This document shows positions 29,447 through 41,080 of a DNA stretch of 64,000 nt, piece after piece. The notes beneath the pieces are model-generated. The model searched no databases, was not told the DNA's origin, and worked only from the letters and a program-made list of their open reading frames with translations. Origin of the DNA: Verrucomicrobiota bacterium (GTDB taxonomy: Bacteria > Verrucomicrobiota > Verrucomicrobiia > Opitutales > UBA953); the NCBI GenBank assembly GCA_030834165.1, contig JAURFU010000004.1, positions 1 through 64,000 of the forward strand, given 5' to 3'. The translations under genes were made by a program, and so were the position numbers. The first letter of the stretch is position 1, and every line of letters begins with the position of its first letter.

Positions 29447-30370
29447 CGGCAGTTCGCGGCGGAGGTCGGCGGCGTGGAGGAGGCAGACGCAATCCGAACC
29501 GTCGGCCGTCGGCAGCCACAGGATCGGCAGCTTCGGCCAGGCCTGGTGCATCGCCTTCTGCAGTCCGCCGACCTCGATCACGAGGACGCCGTGCGGCTTC
29601 AGCGCTTCGCACGCCTGCGCGAGCAGCTTGCGGATCACGTCGAGGCCGTCCTTGCCGGAGACCAGCGAGCCCCTCGGCTCCTTCTTGAATTCGGCCGGCA
29701 GGCGTCGGTAGATGCCTTCCGGTTCGTAGGGAGGGTTGCTGAGGATGAGGTCGAACTTCGGCCCCTTGGTCAGCGCCGTCATCGTGTCGGTCTCGTGCAG
29801 CGTGATGCGCTTGGCGAGCTTGTGGTCGGCGACGTTGAGCTCGGCGACCTCGAGGGCCTGCGCCGAAAGGTCGGTCGCCTGCACGTGCGCCTTCGGGAAG
29901 CGCTTGGCGAGCAGGATGGCGAGGCAGCCGGAGCCCGTGCAGACGTCGGCGACGTCGGTGACCTGCGCGACGGGCGGCAGCCACCGCGGGATGGCCTCGG
30001 GGATGAGTTCGACGAAATAGGAGCGCGGGATGATCACGCGCTCGTCGACGCGGAAGCGGAGGCCGCCGAGCCAGGCCTCGCCGACGAGGTAGCCGGTGGG
30101 CACGCGTTCGAAGACGCGGCGCTCGACGAGCGTGAGGAACGCGGCCTTCTCCTTGGCCGTCAGGGCGCGTTCGAAGCAGGAGGGCAGCCGCTCCCAGGCG
30201 AGGCCGGTGGCGTGGCCCATGAGGGTCAGCGACTCCTCTTCGGCGTTCACGAAGCCCTGGCCGTGGGCGACGCCGGCCGACTTGAAGAGCCGGTTGGCGT
30301 GGCGTAAACAATCACCGCCCGTTCTGAGGCGGGCGGTGGCGGCGGGGGTCGGGCGCTGCGGGGCGCTCAT
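29420..30370 (-). CDS. prmB: N5-glutamine methyltransferase, PrmB/HemK family
   Basis: 316 aa; VIIPRSYFVELI, DVCTGSGCLAILLAKRFP, DLILSNPPYEPEG. Confidence 0.85.
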   Translation of the reverse strand: MSAPQRPTPAATARLRTGGDCLRHANRLFKSAGVAHGQGFVNAEEESLTLMGHATGLAWERLPSCFERALTAKEKAAFLTLVERRVFERVPTGYLVGEAWLGGLRFRVDERVIIPRSYFVELIPEAIPRWLPPVAQVTDVADVCTGSGCLAILLAKRFPKAHVQATDLSAQALEVAELNVADHKLAKRITLHETDTMTALTKGPKFDLILSNPPYEPEGIYRRLPAEFKKEPRGSLVSGKDGLDVIRKLLAQACEALKPHGVLVIEVGGLQKAMHQAWPKLPILWLPTADGSDCVCLLHAADLRRELPSPGARRRR

Positions 30371-30388
30371 CGTCGGCGGCAGGGCCGC

Positions 30389-31765
<1,377 letters not shown>

Positions 31766-31781
31766 GCTCGGGGGACCGTGC

Positions 31782-32255
31782 TCAGCTGACCTTCACGCGG
31801 AAGAGCGGCTGGCCGAATTCGACCGAGGTGCCGTTGGCGACGAGGCACTCGACGACCGTACCGGCGATCTCCGACTGGATCTCGTTCATGACCTTCATGG
31901 CCTCGATGATGCAGACGACGGAGTCGGCCTTGATCGGGGAGCCCACGGTCACGAACGGGGGGTTGTCGGGGGACGGGGTGGCGTAATAGGTGCCAACCAT
32001 CGGTGAGGTGATCAGCTTGATGCTGGGGTCCGCGGCGGCGGGGGCGGCCGGGGCCGGGGCCGGTGCTACGGGGGCAGGGGCAGCCGCCACGGGGGCGGGG
32101 GCGGAGGCCACAGGGGCCATCGGGGCGGCGACTGGGGCACGACCGGGCAGGTCGCGCTTGATGCGCAGCTTGAAGTCCTGGTCCTGGATCTCGAACTCGG
32201 AAAGGTCCGACTTCTTCATCAAATCCACGACTTGTTTAATCTTAATAAGGTCCAA
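31782..32255 (-). CDS. accB: Acetyl-CoA carboxylase biotin carboxyl carrier protein
   Basis: 157 aa; Pro/Ala linker and biotinyl motif [12 protein letters not shown]. Confidence 0.95.
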   Translation of the reverse strand: MDLIKIKQVVDLMKKSDLSEFEIQDQDFKLRIKRDLPGRAPVAAPMAPVASAPAPVAAAPAPVAPAPAPAAPAAADPSIKLITSPMVGTYYATPSPDNPPFVTVGSPIKADSVVCIIEAMKVMNEIQSEIAGTVVECLVANGTSVEFGQPLFRVKVS

Positions 32256-32319
32256 GGTAATGTCCTCCGTGAGGGGGTGCCCTTCTCTGATACAGGGTAT
32301 CAGGGGGGCAAATCAACCC

Positions 32320-35037
32320 TCATTCCAGAGCCCCCCGGGGTATCTTTCCTAAGTCTTTGTCGTTCTTTGGCTTGACGATATCCTTGAGGGTGGGGAGCGC
32401 TCGAGTCTCGGGCTTCGAGAGTGGCCCATGGAGTTTGATTTTGGTGAGGCTGACCAAGGCGCGGTTCAAATTGATGATATCTATGGGGTTGAAACCCTCT
32501 TTCCGGGGTAGCGAAAGGTCCCCGACGAATTCTAGGGTCATTCCCTTGAGGTCGATTTCACCCCCTAAATCCAGCCTGGCCTGAGGTCCGGTGATGGTCA
32601 TGTCCGGGAAATAAGCCCGGCCGTCCAGACAGCCGAAGGTGCCCGCCGCCCGGTCCAGTTCGTAGGTCGTCGCCCCGACGCCGACGGCCTCGAGCACGCC
32701 GGAAATCCCTCCCAGCAGGCGGACTTTCTTCAGGTCGGGATCTTGCAAGGAGTAAGTGCCGATCCCGCGGAGCTCCCGGGGCGCCTCTAGGTCGATGCGT
32801 CCCTTGAAGCCCAGGTCCAGCCGGCCACGTCCGTCTTTCTGGTCGGCGGGCTTCGCGCCCGGCTCGCCTATGTCGCTCATGATTCTTCCCACCTGCGCGG
32901 GATCGCAGTCCTTCAACGTCAGCGTGACGTCCGTCTGCCGCAGAGGATCGCCGTCGAGCCGGAGTTCGGCTTCGCCGTCGGCCAGCCCGAGCTTCGCGTC
33001 GACGCGCATGCCCCCCGTCTTGCTTTGGGTCGACACCTTCAGTCCGTTTCCGGCGACGCCCCACGCGCGGAACGCGCCGTCGGCTTCGATCGTCGTCCGG
33101 ATGTCGAGGCCTTTTTCCAGCGGAGCAAGTTCGAGCGCGAAGCGGCGGCCGCGGGGCAGCTCGAGCCCGCGGAGCGCGTCGCCGAAAGCCTTGCCGGCGC
33201 AACGCGCGGCGACCCAAGGCTGCAGGTCGCCCGAAGCCTTCACCACCGGTCCGGCGAGCACGCCGGCCCGCGACCAATCCCACGTGGCCGACCCTTCCAC
33301 TTCGCCGTCCTCGGCGGAGAGGCCTCCCTGCAGCCGATGCAGGCCGATCAGGGTGCGCTTTTCGTCCGCGTCGACGGTGACTTCCACGCGTCGGAACGGA
33401 GCACCCATGAAATCAAAGCCCCGCATCAGCACGCGTCCCTTGGTACGGCTCGTCCGCGCGCCCCATCGGCCTTGCACTTCGATGAAGGCGTAGGGATTTT
33501 CCTGCACGAGGAACGTTCGCCACAGGTCGATCCACCAGCCGCCCAGCACGCGGTCGAGGCTCGCCGGCGCGAGGTCGCCTTGAAGCGTCAGCCGGAAGGG
33601 GCCGCCTTCCTTCAAGGCGCAGTCCGCTTCGCCGGTGACGGAGGCGAGGCGAAGGTCGCGCAACTGCAGCGGTTGTTCGCCGCGGTCGGGTGAGAGGTCG
33701 AAGCGGGTGCGCAGCGGCAGGTCGCGCCCGGGGCTGATCGCTTCGGCGGAGAGACCGAGTCCCCGGAAGCCGGAAAGCCCGGCTTCGCCGCTTGCCTGCC
33801 GCAGGCTTCCGTCCGGCTTCAGGACGATCTCGCCATCGCGCAGCAGCAGGTCGCCGCGCAGGTCGATCCCGACGGCCGGCATCACCGGCGCGACCGCAGG
33901 ATGCGTCACGACTTCGGCGCCGGAGATCAGGGCGTGTTCGATGAGGATGCGGCGGTCTCCGTCGGCCGTCGCCTGCGCCCGGCCGCGCAAGGAGGAGGCG
34001 GCGGTGTGGGCTTGGAAGGCGAGCGTCCACGGCGCCGTCGCTTTCGCGCGCCCTCCGCTGAGCCTCACCTGTCGCAGGTGCGTCCCGCCGAGACGCACGT
34101 CCGAGAGCTCGGCCTCGGCCTGGAGCGCGCCTTCGAGCCCTTCGCCCTTCGCGCGTAGGCTCAGCCGGTCGGCCGTCAACGTCGCGCCGTCGCGCCAGGC
34201 GGTCGTCTCCGCCTCGCCAGCGGCCTTCCATTCGCGCAGGGCGCCGTCGGCCGCGAAACGCGCGTCGGCGCGCAGGCGCAGCCCGCGCAGGCTGACGCGC
34301 CCGATCTGTTCGCCGGATTCTTCGCCCAGCAGGGCCTGGGCGGAAAGTTCGGCGGTGCCGTCGTTTCGGCCCGAACAACGCACGCTCACGGTCGCTCCGC
34401 CCGAGCCTTCGGCCGCGGTGACCGCGGTGTCGAGGGCGCCGAGGAGGCCGGCGAGGCGGCGAGAGAGGGGCGCGTCGGACGCAGGCGCGGGACCCGCGCG
34501 GAGCAGGCCGGCCGGCAGTTCGCCGCTCACGTGGCAGGTGATCTTGCCCGACCTGACCTGCGCGACGCGGAGGCTGACCCAGCGGCCTTCCTTGGCGACT
34601 TCGACCGTGAGGTCATCGACGAGTCGGCGCCGCCGGCCGTCGTGCGCGACCGAAGCCGGACACCACAGGCGTCCGCCGTTCAGGCGTAGGCGCGTCGGCT
34701 CGATCTCGCCGGCGAGCAGGCGGGCGGGCTGCAGCGCGACCTCCGCGCGGGTCGCGGCGAAGACTTCGCCGGTCAGTCCCGGGAACGAGACCGCGACGTC
34801 ATCCGCCGCGAGCGTGAGGTCGGGAAGGATCCACAAGGCGCGCGCACGGAAGTCGACGCCTTGGGCGGCGAGCCGTTCGGTGACGGCTTCCGCGACGAAG
34901 TCGGGCAGGCGGACCGGGCCGTCATGGTCCGCGAGCCAGGCCAGTCCGAGCTGGACGGGCAGGAGAAGCAAAAGGCAGGTGTTCGCCAGCCCGCGCAAGA
35001 AGCGACGCAACGGTGAGCTGCCGGGCTGCGCTTTCAT
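32320..35037 (-). CDS. AsmA-like C-terminal region/DUF3971-type large membrane protein
   Basis: 905 aa; N-terminal TM; C-terminal LDRAAGTFGCLDGRAYFPDMTITGPQARLDLGGEIDLKGMTLEFVGDLSL. Confidence 0.7.
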   Translation of the reverse strand: MKAQPGSSPLRRFLRGLANTCLLLLLPVQLGLAWLADHDGPVRLPDFVAEAVTERLAAQGVDFRARALWILPDLTLAADDVAVSFPGLTGEVFAATRAEVALQPARLLAGEIEPTRLRLNGGRLWCPASVAHDGRRRRLVDDLTVEVAKEGRWVSLRVAQVRSGKITCHVSGELPAGLLRAGPAPASDAPLSRRLAGLLGALDTAVTAAEGSGGATVSVRCSGRNDGTAELSAQALLGEESGEQIGRVSLRGLRLRADARFAADGALREWKAAGEAETTAWRDGATLTADRLSLRAKGEGLEGALQAEAELSDVRLGGTHLRQVRLSGGRAKATAPWTLAFQAHTAASSLRGRAQATADGDRRILIEHALISGAEVVTHPAVAPVMPAVGIDLRGDLLLRDGEIVLKPDGSLRQASGEAGLSGFRGLGLSAEAISPGRDLPLRTRFDLSPDRGEQPLQLRDLRLASVTGEADCALKEGGPFRLTLQGDLAPASLDRVLGGWWIDLWRTFLVQENPYAFIEVQGRWGARTSRTKGRVLMRGFDFMGAPFRRVEVTVDADEKRTLIGLHRLQGGLSAEDGEVEGSATWDWSRAGVLAGPVVKASGDLQPWVAARCAGKAFGDALRGLELPRGRRFALELAPLEKGLDIRTTIEADGAFRAWGVAGNGLKVSTQSKTGGMRVDAKLGLADGEAELRLDGDPLRQTDVTLTLKDCDPAQVGRIMSDIGEPGAKPADQKDGRGRLDLGFKGRIDLEAPRELRGIGTYSLQDPDLKKVRLLGGISGVLEAVGVGATTYELDRAAGTFGCLDGRAYFPDMTITGPQARLDLGGEIDLKGMTLEFVGDLSLPRKEGFNPIDIINLNRALVSLTKIKLHGPLSKPETRALPTLKDIVKPKNDKDLGKIPRGALE

Positions 35038-36869
35038 TTCCCGGGTTCGGTCAGCAGAGGAGCGAGGATCGCGGCGAGCACGGGTTCCAGGATGAAGTCA
35101 TCGTCGTCCGCCTCGTCGCGCAGCAGCAACGAACGGTCGTGGAGCGGGGCGGAGCAAAGGTAGGTGCGGATCGTCTCGCTGGCGGCGCCCGCGCCCGTCG
35201 CGGCCTGGTCGGTGACGCGCAGTTCGTAGCTCCAGCCGCCGGCGCCGACGTCACGTCCGGGGAAGGACGCGGCGCCGACTTCGGCGAACGCGAGCGCGAG
35301 GCGTCGCGCGCTGGTCGGATCAAGTCGTCCCGTGCCGGCCCAGTTGCCGTCGGGCCCGAGCCGCGCCTCGCCGATCACCTTGCCGTCGCCGCGTGCGGTC
35401 AGGCGCAGTCCGCTCACGCGCGCGCCTTGCGGCAGCGCGGCGACCGTCCGCCGCCGCCAGGCCGAGGATTCGACGTTCTGGTGGCCGCCGTCGAGGAAGG
35501 AGACGTCGCAGACCGCGGCGAGCGGCGCGCCTTTGGCATGGACCAGGCGGGTGCCGGCGCCGTCGTCGGGGTCGGCGGCGAAGCCGAGCGTGATGCGTTC
35601 CGCGCCGAATTCGAGTTCGATGACCTGGGCCGGCGGCGTCGGGAGCGGCGCGCGGACGGCGGGGAGCGTCAGGCCGCCGGGGCCGGCGGGAGCCCGGCGC
35701 GTGGCGCGCAGCTGGGACAGGCCGGCGAGGAAACGTCCGACCAGCCGGGCGTCGGCCTCGCGACGCTTCGTGGCGGTCGAACCGGGCGCGACCGGGATCT
35801 CCCAACGCGAGTCGGCGCCTTGTCCTTCGAGGCGGTGCAACGTGATGGAGCGGCCGCCCGCCGAGACCGTGAAGCCGGTGACCAAGGCCGGATCGAAATC
35901 CGCCGGCCGGCTGTCGGCGAGCGCGGCCCGCGGGTCCAGCCATTCGCGGAGGTCGCGGGCTTCGACCAGGAAGACCGCGGCGTTGTCCTCGAGCTTGGCG
36001 CACAGCAGGTTCGGCTGGGCGGGGGCGGGTCGGCCTACGAGGAGCACCTGGCGGCGGGCGTTGCCTTCGACGGCCAGCCGCAGCATGGGCGCGTTCAGGC
36101 CGGTCGCCTCGTCGGCGAGCTCCGCGAACTTGGCGGCGCGCAGGTTGGCGAGCGCGGCCACGGCGCGCGCGGTCGCGTCCGGATCGGCGGGAGCGTCGTA
36201 AGGCGACTCGAAGCGCCACTCGGGCAGCAGCACGCGACGGCCGACGCGCGGGCGCGCCTCGGCGACGATCGACGTCACGATCTCGGCGTCCTGCGTGCGC
36301 TGGCGCACCGCGACCGCCCGCGCCTCGAAGTCGGCGATCTCGAAGATGCGGTCGACGCGGTAGCTGTCGGCGTCCACGGCCAGGGCGGCGGCCATCGCCT
36401 CGGGCAGCGGGACGATGCGGCGTCCGTCCTGAGTCAGCAGGAAATGGCGACGGGTCGAGGGCTGCGCGCCGACCTTGACCTCGACGGCGCCGCCGGCTTC
36501 GCCCGTCACCTTGAGCGTCCAACGGGCGGGTTCGAGTCCGTAGTCCTTGAGGGTGGCGCCGTTGGCGGTCACCTCGGCGACGTCGAAGCCGCTCTCCGGG
36601 CTGATGAAGCGGAGCTCGTCGATCAGGCGCTGCACCGACCACACGTTCGCCGGCCAGTCGTAGGGCTCGAGCACGCGCCAGCCCGCGGGGCGTTTTTCCA
36701 GCAGCAGGCGGGAGGGACCTTCGGCGAGGGCGAGCCGCGCGGGGTTCGGCGGGAAGAGCTGGGTCAGGCTGACGACGGCGGCCGTCTGACCCGACATGGC
36801 GCGCCAGACCAGCCCGAAGGCGATCAAGTTGGCGAGCAGGAGGACGACGGTGGTGCGGGAGATCCGCAT
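35034..36869 (-). CDS. DUF4340-like domain protein
   Basis: N-terminal TM MRISRTTVVLLLANLIAFGLVWRAM; follows GldG-type gene; start trimmed to ATG 36869. Confidence 0.7.
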   Translation of the reverse strand: MRISRTTVVLLLANLIAFGLVWRAMSGQTAAVVSLTQLFPPNPARLALAEGPSRLLLEKRPAGWRVLEPYDWPANVWSVQRLIDELRFISPESGFDVAEVTANGATLKDYGLEPARWTLKVTGEAGGAVEVKVGAQPSTRRHFLLTQDGRRIVPLPEAMAAALAVDADSYRVDRIFEIADFEARAVAVRQRTQDAEIVTSIVAEARPRVGRRVLLPEWRFESPYDAPADPDATARAVAALANLRAAKFAELADEATGLNAPMLRLAVEGNARRQVLLVGRPAPAQPNLLCAKLEDNAAVFLVEARDLREWLDPRAALADSRPADFDPALVTGFTVSAGGRSITLHRLEGQGADSRWEIPVAPGSTATKRREADARLVGRFLAGLSQLRATRRAPAGPGGLTLPAVRAPLPTPPAQVIELEFGAERITLGFAADPDDGAGTRLVHAKGAPLAAVCDVSFLDGGHQNVESSAWRRRTVAALPQGARVSGLRLTARGDGKVIGEARLGPDGNWAGTGRLDPTSARRLALAFAEVGAASFPGRDVGAGGWSYELRVTDQAATGAGAASETIRTYLCSAPLHDRSLLLRDEADDDDFILEPVLAAILAPLLTEPGK

Positions 36870-36876
36870 GGGCACG

Positions 36877-38385
36877 TCAACTCCTGCGACGCCACACGGA
36901 AACCGCAAGCCCGACTGCGAGCACGCCGAGCGGAACGAGCGCGAAACGGAGCGCCAAGGTCCAGAAGTCGGCGGCCGTCGCGGTCAGCTGGACTTCACCC
37001 CCTGCCCGGACCGGCAGCGAGATGGCCCGCTCACGGTCGCTCAGCCAGGCGGCGGCCTGCGTCAGGAAGGCGCGGTTGCCGCCGCGGTCGAGCCGGCTGT
37101 TCGCGGCGATCTCGGAGGTGCCGACGACGACCAGGCGGCCGCCGGCGCCGCCGACGCCCTGCCGGATGCCGGTCGCGCGCTCGGCCGCGACGACGACGCA
37201 GACCGGGCCGGCCTGATCGCGGTCAGGGTCGTAACGCAGAGGACGGCGGGCCGGATCGGTCTCGCCCCAGGCGGCGTCGGAGGAAAAGACGAGCTGCCAG
37301 ACGCCGAGGGTGCTGTCCGGCGCGCTGCCTTCGTCGAAGCGCGCGGGCCGGAGACGGGCGGCGACGAGCGGCAGGTTCTGTTCGCGGAGGGGTTTCGTCA
37401 GAGGGTGTTCCTTGGCTTCGAGGCGCAGGAGGCCGATGTCGCCGTCGGTGGTGCGACGGGCGGGGTCCGGTTCCTGCAGCTCGGTGTCGGGCGTGAACAC
37501 GGCCCATTCCGCCAGCACCGGGTCGAGCCCATGGTCTCGGCCCGGGTCGAGCAGGACGAGCACCCGTCCGTTGCGTTCCTGGAGGTATTTGCGGAGCCGG
37601 TCGTTCTCGGCGCCCGAGAACGGCGTCAGCGGCCCGGGCACGAGGACCATCGAGGCGTCGCGCGGTACTTCGCCGACGGTGGCCAGGTCGAGCGCGCGGA
37701 CCTCGAAGTTGCGGTTGCGGAGTTGTCGCGAAAGGAGCGACATCCCGCGGACGGGAGACGCGTCTTCCACGCCGAGTTCGCCGTGGCCCTTGGTGACATA
37801 GCAGACGGCGGGCTTGTCTTCGGTGACCTCGATCAGGGCCGAGGTGACGGCTTCCTCGCCGCGGAAGGCGCCGTCCTTGTTCACGAGGTCGCGGTAATGG
37901 AGGTATTTCGCCCGGCCGCCGCAGGTCAGCACCATCGCGACGGTCGCTTCCGGCGCGCCGTGACGGCTGGCCAGTTCGGAGAGCAGGGGGGCGTTGCGGC
38001 CGCCGCCGGCGAGCTCGACCGCGAGCCAGTTGCCGCCCTGGCGGCCGCTCTCGACGACGTAGGCGTCGAGCAGCTTGAGCAGCCGCGCGCGCAGGAACAC
38101 GGCTTCCTCGGCGCTTTCGCCGGTCAGCACGACGGCGCGGACCCAGCCGCGGGAACGCGCCGCGCCCACGGGGCTCCGCCGGCCGGCGGAGCGCACGGTC
38201 TCCACCGATTCCGGGGCGAGGGAGTGGCGGCGGTCCGCGGAGATGTCGCGGCGCAGGCGGAACTCCGGCAGCGACGCGAGCGTGTTCACGGCGACCGCGA
38301 GCGCGATCGCCAGGAGGGCCTGGGTCAGGCGGTTCAGGCGGCGGATGGGCCGGACGGAACCGAAGTCGTCGCGCGGGGAGCTCAT
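36877..38385 (-). CDS. GldG-family ABC transporter-associated auxiliary protein
   Basis: 502 aa; RRDISADRRHSLAPESVETV, KPAVCYVTKGHGELG, C-terminal TM. Confidence 0.8.
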   Translation of the reverse strand: MSSPRDDFGSVRPIRRLNRLTQALLAIALAVAVNTLASLPEFRLRRDISADRRHSLAPESVETVRSAGRRSPVGAARSRGWVRAVVLTGESAEEAVFLRARLLKLLDAYVVESGRQGGNWLAVELAGGGRNAPLLSELASRHGAPEATVAMVLTCGGRAKYLHYRDLVNKDGAFRGEEAVTSALIEVTEDKPAVCYVTKGHGELGVEDASPVRGMSLLSRQLRNRNFEVRALDLATVGEVPRDASMVLVPGPLTPFSGAENDRLRKYLQERNGRVLVLLDPGRDHGLDPVLAEWAVFTPDTELQEPDPARRTTDGDIGLLRLEAKEHPLTKPLREQNLPLVAARLRPARFDEGSAPDSTLGVWQLVFSSDAAWGETDPARRPLRYDPDRDQAGPVCVVVAAERATGIRQGVGGAGGRLVVVGTSEIAANSRLDRGGNRAFLTQAAAWLSDRERAISLPVRAGGEVQLTATAADFWTLALRFALVPLGVLAVGLAVSVWRRRS

Positions 38386-38386
38386 G

Positions 38387-39148
38387 TCATTCCTGGCCCT
38401 CCACGGTGAGCACCGCCAGTCCGAGGCAGAGCAGGGTGCCGGTCCCGTACAGCACGAGCGGACGGGCGTCGAGGACGCCGTCGGTGAAATCCTGGAGGTG
38501 GCCGAACGTCCGCAGGTGGGCCGCCGGTTCGCGCAGCCAGCCGAGCCATTCCCAGCTCTCGATCGGCAGGGTCTCGATCGCGCCGCCCGCGGCCGTCAGC
38601 GCGAGGAGGCTGATGAAGGCGAGCAGGGCGGCCAGCGCGGCGGAGCGCGTCACGCAGCTGCACAGGATGCCGATCGCGACGTGCAGGAAGCCGCTGACGG
38701 CGATGAAGCAGAGCCCCCCCCAGAGGGAGGAGGCTTCGCCGAGCGCGCGCGCGTTCGCGCCGTCCAGCCGCTGCGCGGCGAGGAACGGGAACACGGCGAA
38801 CGAGAGCCAGAACAAGGCCCAGACGATCCAGACGGCGAGGAACTTGGCCCAGACCACGGCGGCCGGGCTGGCCGGCGTGGTGAGCAGCGCGGCGAGCGTG
38901 CCCGAGCGGCGTTCCTCCGCGAAGGTGCGCATCGTCAGCAGCGGGAGGACGCAGAGCAGGGGCAGCCAGAAGAACCAGAGCGTCGCCTCCACGGGGGCGC
39001 GCGAGGTCGGCGCGCGCGCGGCGTCGACGAGGGCGAAGAAGTGGATGCCGCCCATCAGCGCGAGGAAGAGGCCGGCGGCGGCCCAGGTGTTCCAGGAGAG
39101 CGCCGCGCTGCGCAGCTCGTGCGCGAGGAGGGTGCGGAAGTGTCGCAT
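38387..39148 (-). CDS. ABC transporter permease (GldF-like)
   Basis: 253 aa; start trimmed to ATG 39148 from over-extended track ORF; multiple TM; TFAEERRSGTLAALLTTPAS. Confidence 0.85.
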   Translation of the reverse strand: MRHFRTLLAHELRSAALSWNTWAAAGLFLALMGGIHFFALVDAARAPTSRAPVEATLWFFWLPLLCVLPLLTMRTFAEERRSGTLAALLTTPASPAAVVWAKFLAVWIVWALFWLSFAVFPFLAAQRLDGANARALGEASSLWGGLCFIAVSGFLHVAIGILCSCVTRSAALAALLAFISLLALTAAGGAIETLPIESWEWLGWLREPAAHLRTFGHLQDFTDGVLDARPLVLYGTGTLLCLGLAVLTVEGQE

Positions 39149-40134
39149 CAGGAGCGGCGGCCCTCCCCGGGGGCGCGGCGCGTGGCGGCGAGGAAGATGT
39201 CCTCGAGCCCGAATTTCTCTTCGGCGACCTCGCGCAGCGCGAGGCCCGCGCCGATCAGCGTCGCGGCCAGCGTCTCGCGCGCGGGCGAGCCGGCCGGCAG
39301 CGTGACGCGGAAGGTGTTCCAGCCGTCGGCGCCGGCCAAGGCGGCGACACCGGCCGCGGCCTCCGCGCGCCGGCAGGCGGCGAGCAAGGCGGCCTCGTCG
39401 GCGCGCGTCACGACGGTGAAGGCGGCCTCCGGCAGCAGTTCGCGACGCAGGTCCTCGGTGCGACCCTGCGCCACCAGGCGTCCTCGGTTGATGATCACGA
39501 CCTTGTCGCAAACCTGCTCGACCTCGTGCAGGATGTGGCTCGAGATGAGCACGGCCATCTTGCCCCGCAGCGAGCGGATCAGTTCGCGGATGCCGAGGAT
39601 CTGATGCGGGTCGAGGCCGATGGTGGGTTCGTCCAGGATGACGACCCGTGGCTCCGCGAGGAGCGCGTCCGCGATGCCCACGCGCTGGCGGAAGCCTTTC
39701 GAGAGCTGGCCGATGAGGCGGCCCGACGCGCGCCGGGTGAGGTCGCAGTCCTCCATCACGCGGCGGACGCGTTCGTCGACGCGGTCCGGGGCGACGTCCT
39801 TGAGCCGCGCGCGCAGGGTGAGGTATTCCTCCACGCGGAGGTCTTCCGGCAGCGGGTTGTTCTCCGGCATGTACGCGAGGTGCCGCTTGGCGCCCGCGGG
39901 GTCGAGCGCGACCGAGACCCCCCAGATCGCCGCCCGGCCCGAGGTGCCGGACATCGTCCCGGAGAGGATGCGCATGGTGGTCGACTTGCCGGCGCCGTTC
40001 GGGCCCAGGAAGCCGACGATCTCGCCCGGCGCCACGGTGAAGCTCAGGTCTTCGACGGCCGTCAGGGAGCCGTAGCGCTTGGTCAGCCTTTCCGCCACGA
40101 CGGCGGCTTCCGGCTGGGGCGCGGCTTCGTTCAT
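39148..40134 (-). CDS. ABC transporter ATP-binding protein (GldA-like)
   Basis: 328 aa; GPNGAGKST, LSKGFRQRVGIADALL, VVILDEPTIGLD. Confidence 0.93.
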   Translation of the reverse strand: MNEAAPQPEAAVVAERLTKRYGSLTAVEDLSFTVAPGEIVGFLGPNGAGKSTTMRILSGTMSGTSGRAAIWGVSVALDPAGAKRHLAYMPENNPLPEDLRVEEYLTLRARLKDVAPDRVDERVRRVMEDCDLTRRASGRLIGQLSKGFRQRVGIADALLAEPRVVILDEPTIGLDPHQILGIRELIRSLRGKMAVLISSHILHEVEQVCDKVVIINRGRLVAQGRTEDLRRELLPEAAFTVVTRADEAALLAACRRAEAAAGVAALAGADGWNTFRVTLPAGSPARETLAATLIGAGLALREVAEEKFGLEDIFLAATRRAPGEGRRS

Positions 40135-40269
40135 GGGTTGGGCTCCGGAGGGAAGGGTGACGGGCTCGCCGGCTCCGCGCCGACGGGTGTCCAGAAGACA
40201 CGCCCAACGGCCTTTATTGGCAAGGTTAATAGGGGGCGGGAAGCCGGCCGGAACCGGGTCGACCGCTGC

Positions 40270-40992
40270 TTACTTTCCGGCCGGGGCGGCGGGGGCGACC
40301 AGCGAGGGCTCGGAACGGACCAGCATCTCCTTGTCCGCCTTCCAGACGTGGTTCGCCCGCAGCTTCTTGTCCATCGCGTTGAGCCACTTGCTGGCTTCGG
40401 CGGTGTCGCCCTTCGCGACGGCGACGTTGGCGAGGGTGAGCATGGCGAAACCGCGGAGGGTCTCGGCGGCGGCGACATCGTCGGCGACCTCGGCGAGGGC
40501 CTTGGTCGCGGCGGCGTCACCGTCTTCCAGTCGGCAGAGGGCGGCGTAAAGACGGGCGCGGTCGGCCAGGGCGTTGACGGCCGGAGCGGTGCCGGCGAGG
40601 CCGGCCAGACGGCGGGCTTCGTCATAAGCCTTGGCGGCGTCAGCGAACTTGCCGGCGCGCTTCAGGTCGTCGGCGACGTCGGTCAGGGCGACGGCGGCCA
40701 AGGCTTCGCCGGGATGACGGGCGGCGAAGGCGCGGCGGGCGGCTTCGTCCTGGCAGGCGGTGAACTCCTCGCCGAGCGCCTCGCGCTGGCTTTCATTCCA
40801 GAAGAAGAAGGCGAGATAACCCAGGATGCCGACCACGACGGCCACGGAGGCCTTGACGATGACGTCCTTGTTGCGCTCCCAGAAGAGCCAGAGACGGTCC
40901 TCGGCGTCCGCATTGACGAAATCCTCGTCGACGACCACGAGGTTGCGGTCATCGCCGGCCGGGGGCTGCTTGCTGGAACGGTCTTCGGGCAT
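40270..40992 (-). CDS. YfgM-like single-TM tetratricopeptide protein
   Basis: 240 aa; one TM then helical repeat region. Confidence 0.6.
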   Translation of the reverse strand: MPEDRSSKQPPAGDDRNLVVVDEDFVNADAEDRLWLFWERNKDVIVKASVAVVVGILGYLAFFFWNESQREALGEEFTACQDEAARRAFAARHPGEALAAVALTDVADDLKRAGKFADAAKAYDEARRLAGLAGTAPAVNALADRARLYAALCRLEDGDAAATKALAEVADDVAAAETLRGFAMLTLANVAVAKGDTAEASKWLNAMDKKLRANHVWKADKEMLVRSEPSLVAPAAPAGK

Positions 40993-41080
40993 GGGGGGTC
41001 AACCCTTGGGAAAGGACCGAATGTGTCAACCCCCGCCTCCCCCTGCCTACGGGCTTGTCCCCGCCGGAGGGAGGGCAAGT

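Noticed and set aside
32287-32303. CTGATAC-AGG-GTATCAG inverted repeat between accB and the AsmA-like gene as a terminator
   Set aside because: Stem is 7 bp but there is no T-tract on either side; left as an unassigned small hairpin.
35013-37496. 827-aa plus-strand ORF opposite the DUF4340 and GldG-like genes
   Set aside because: Arg/Gly/Ala-rich shadow with no domain, opposite a coherent minus-strand operon.
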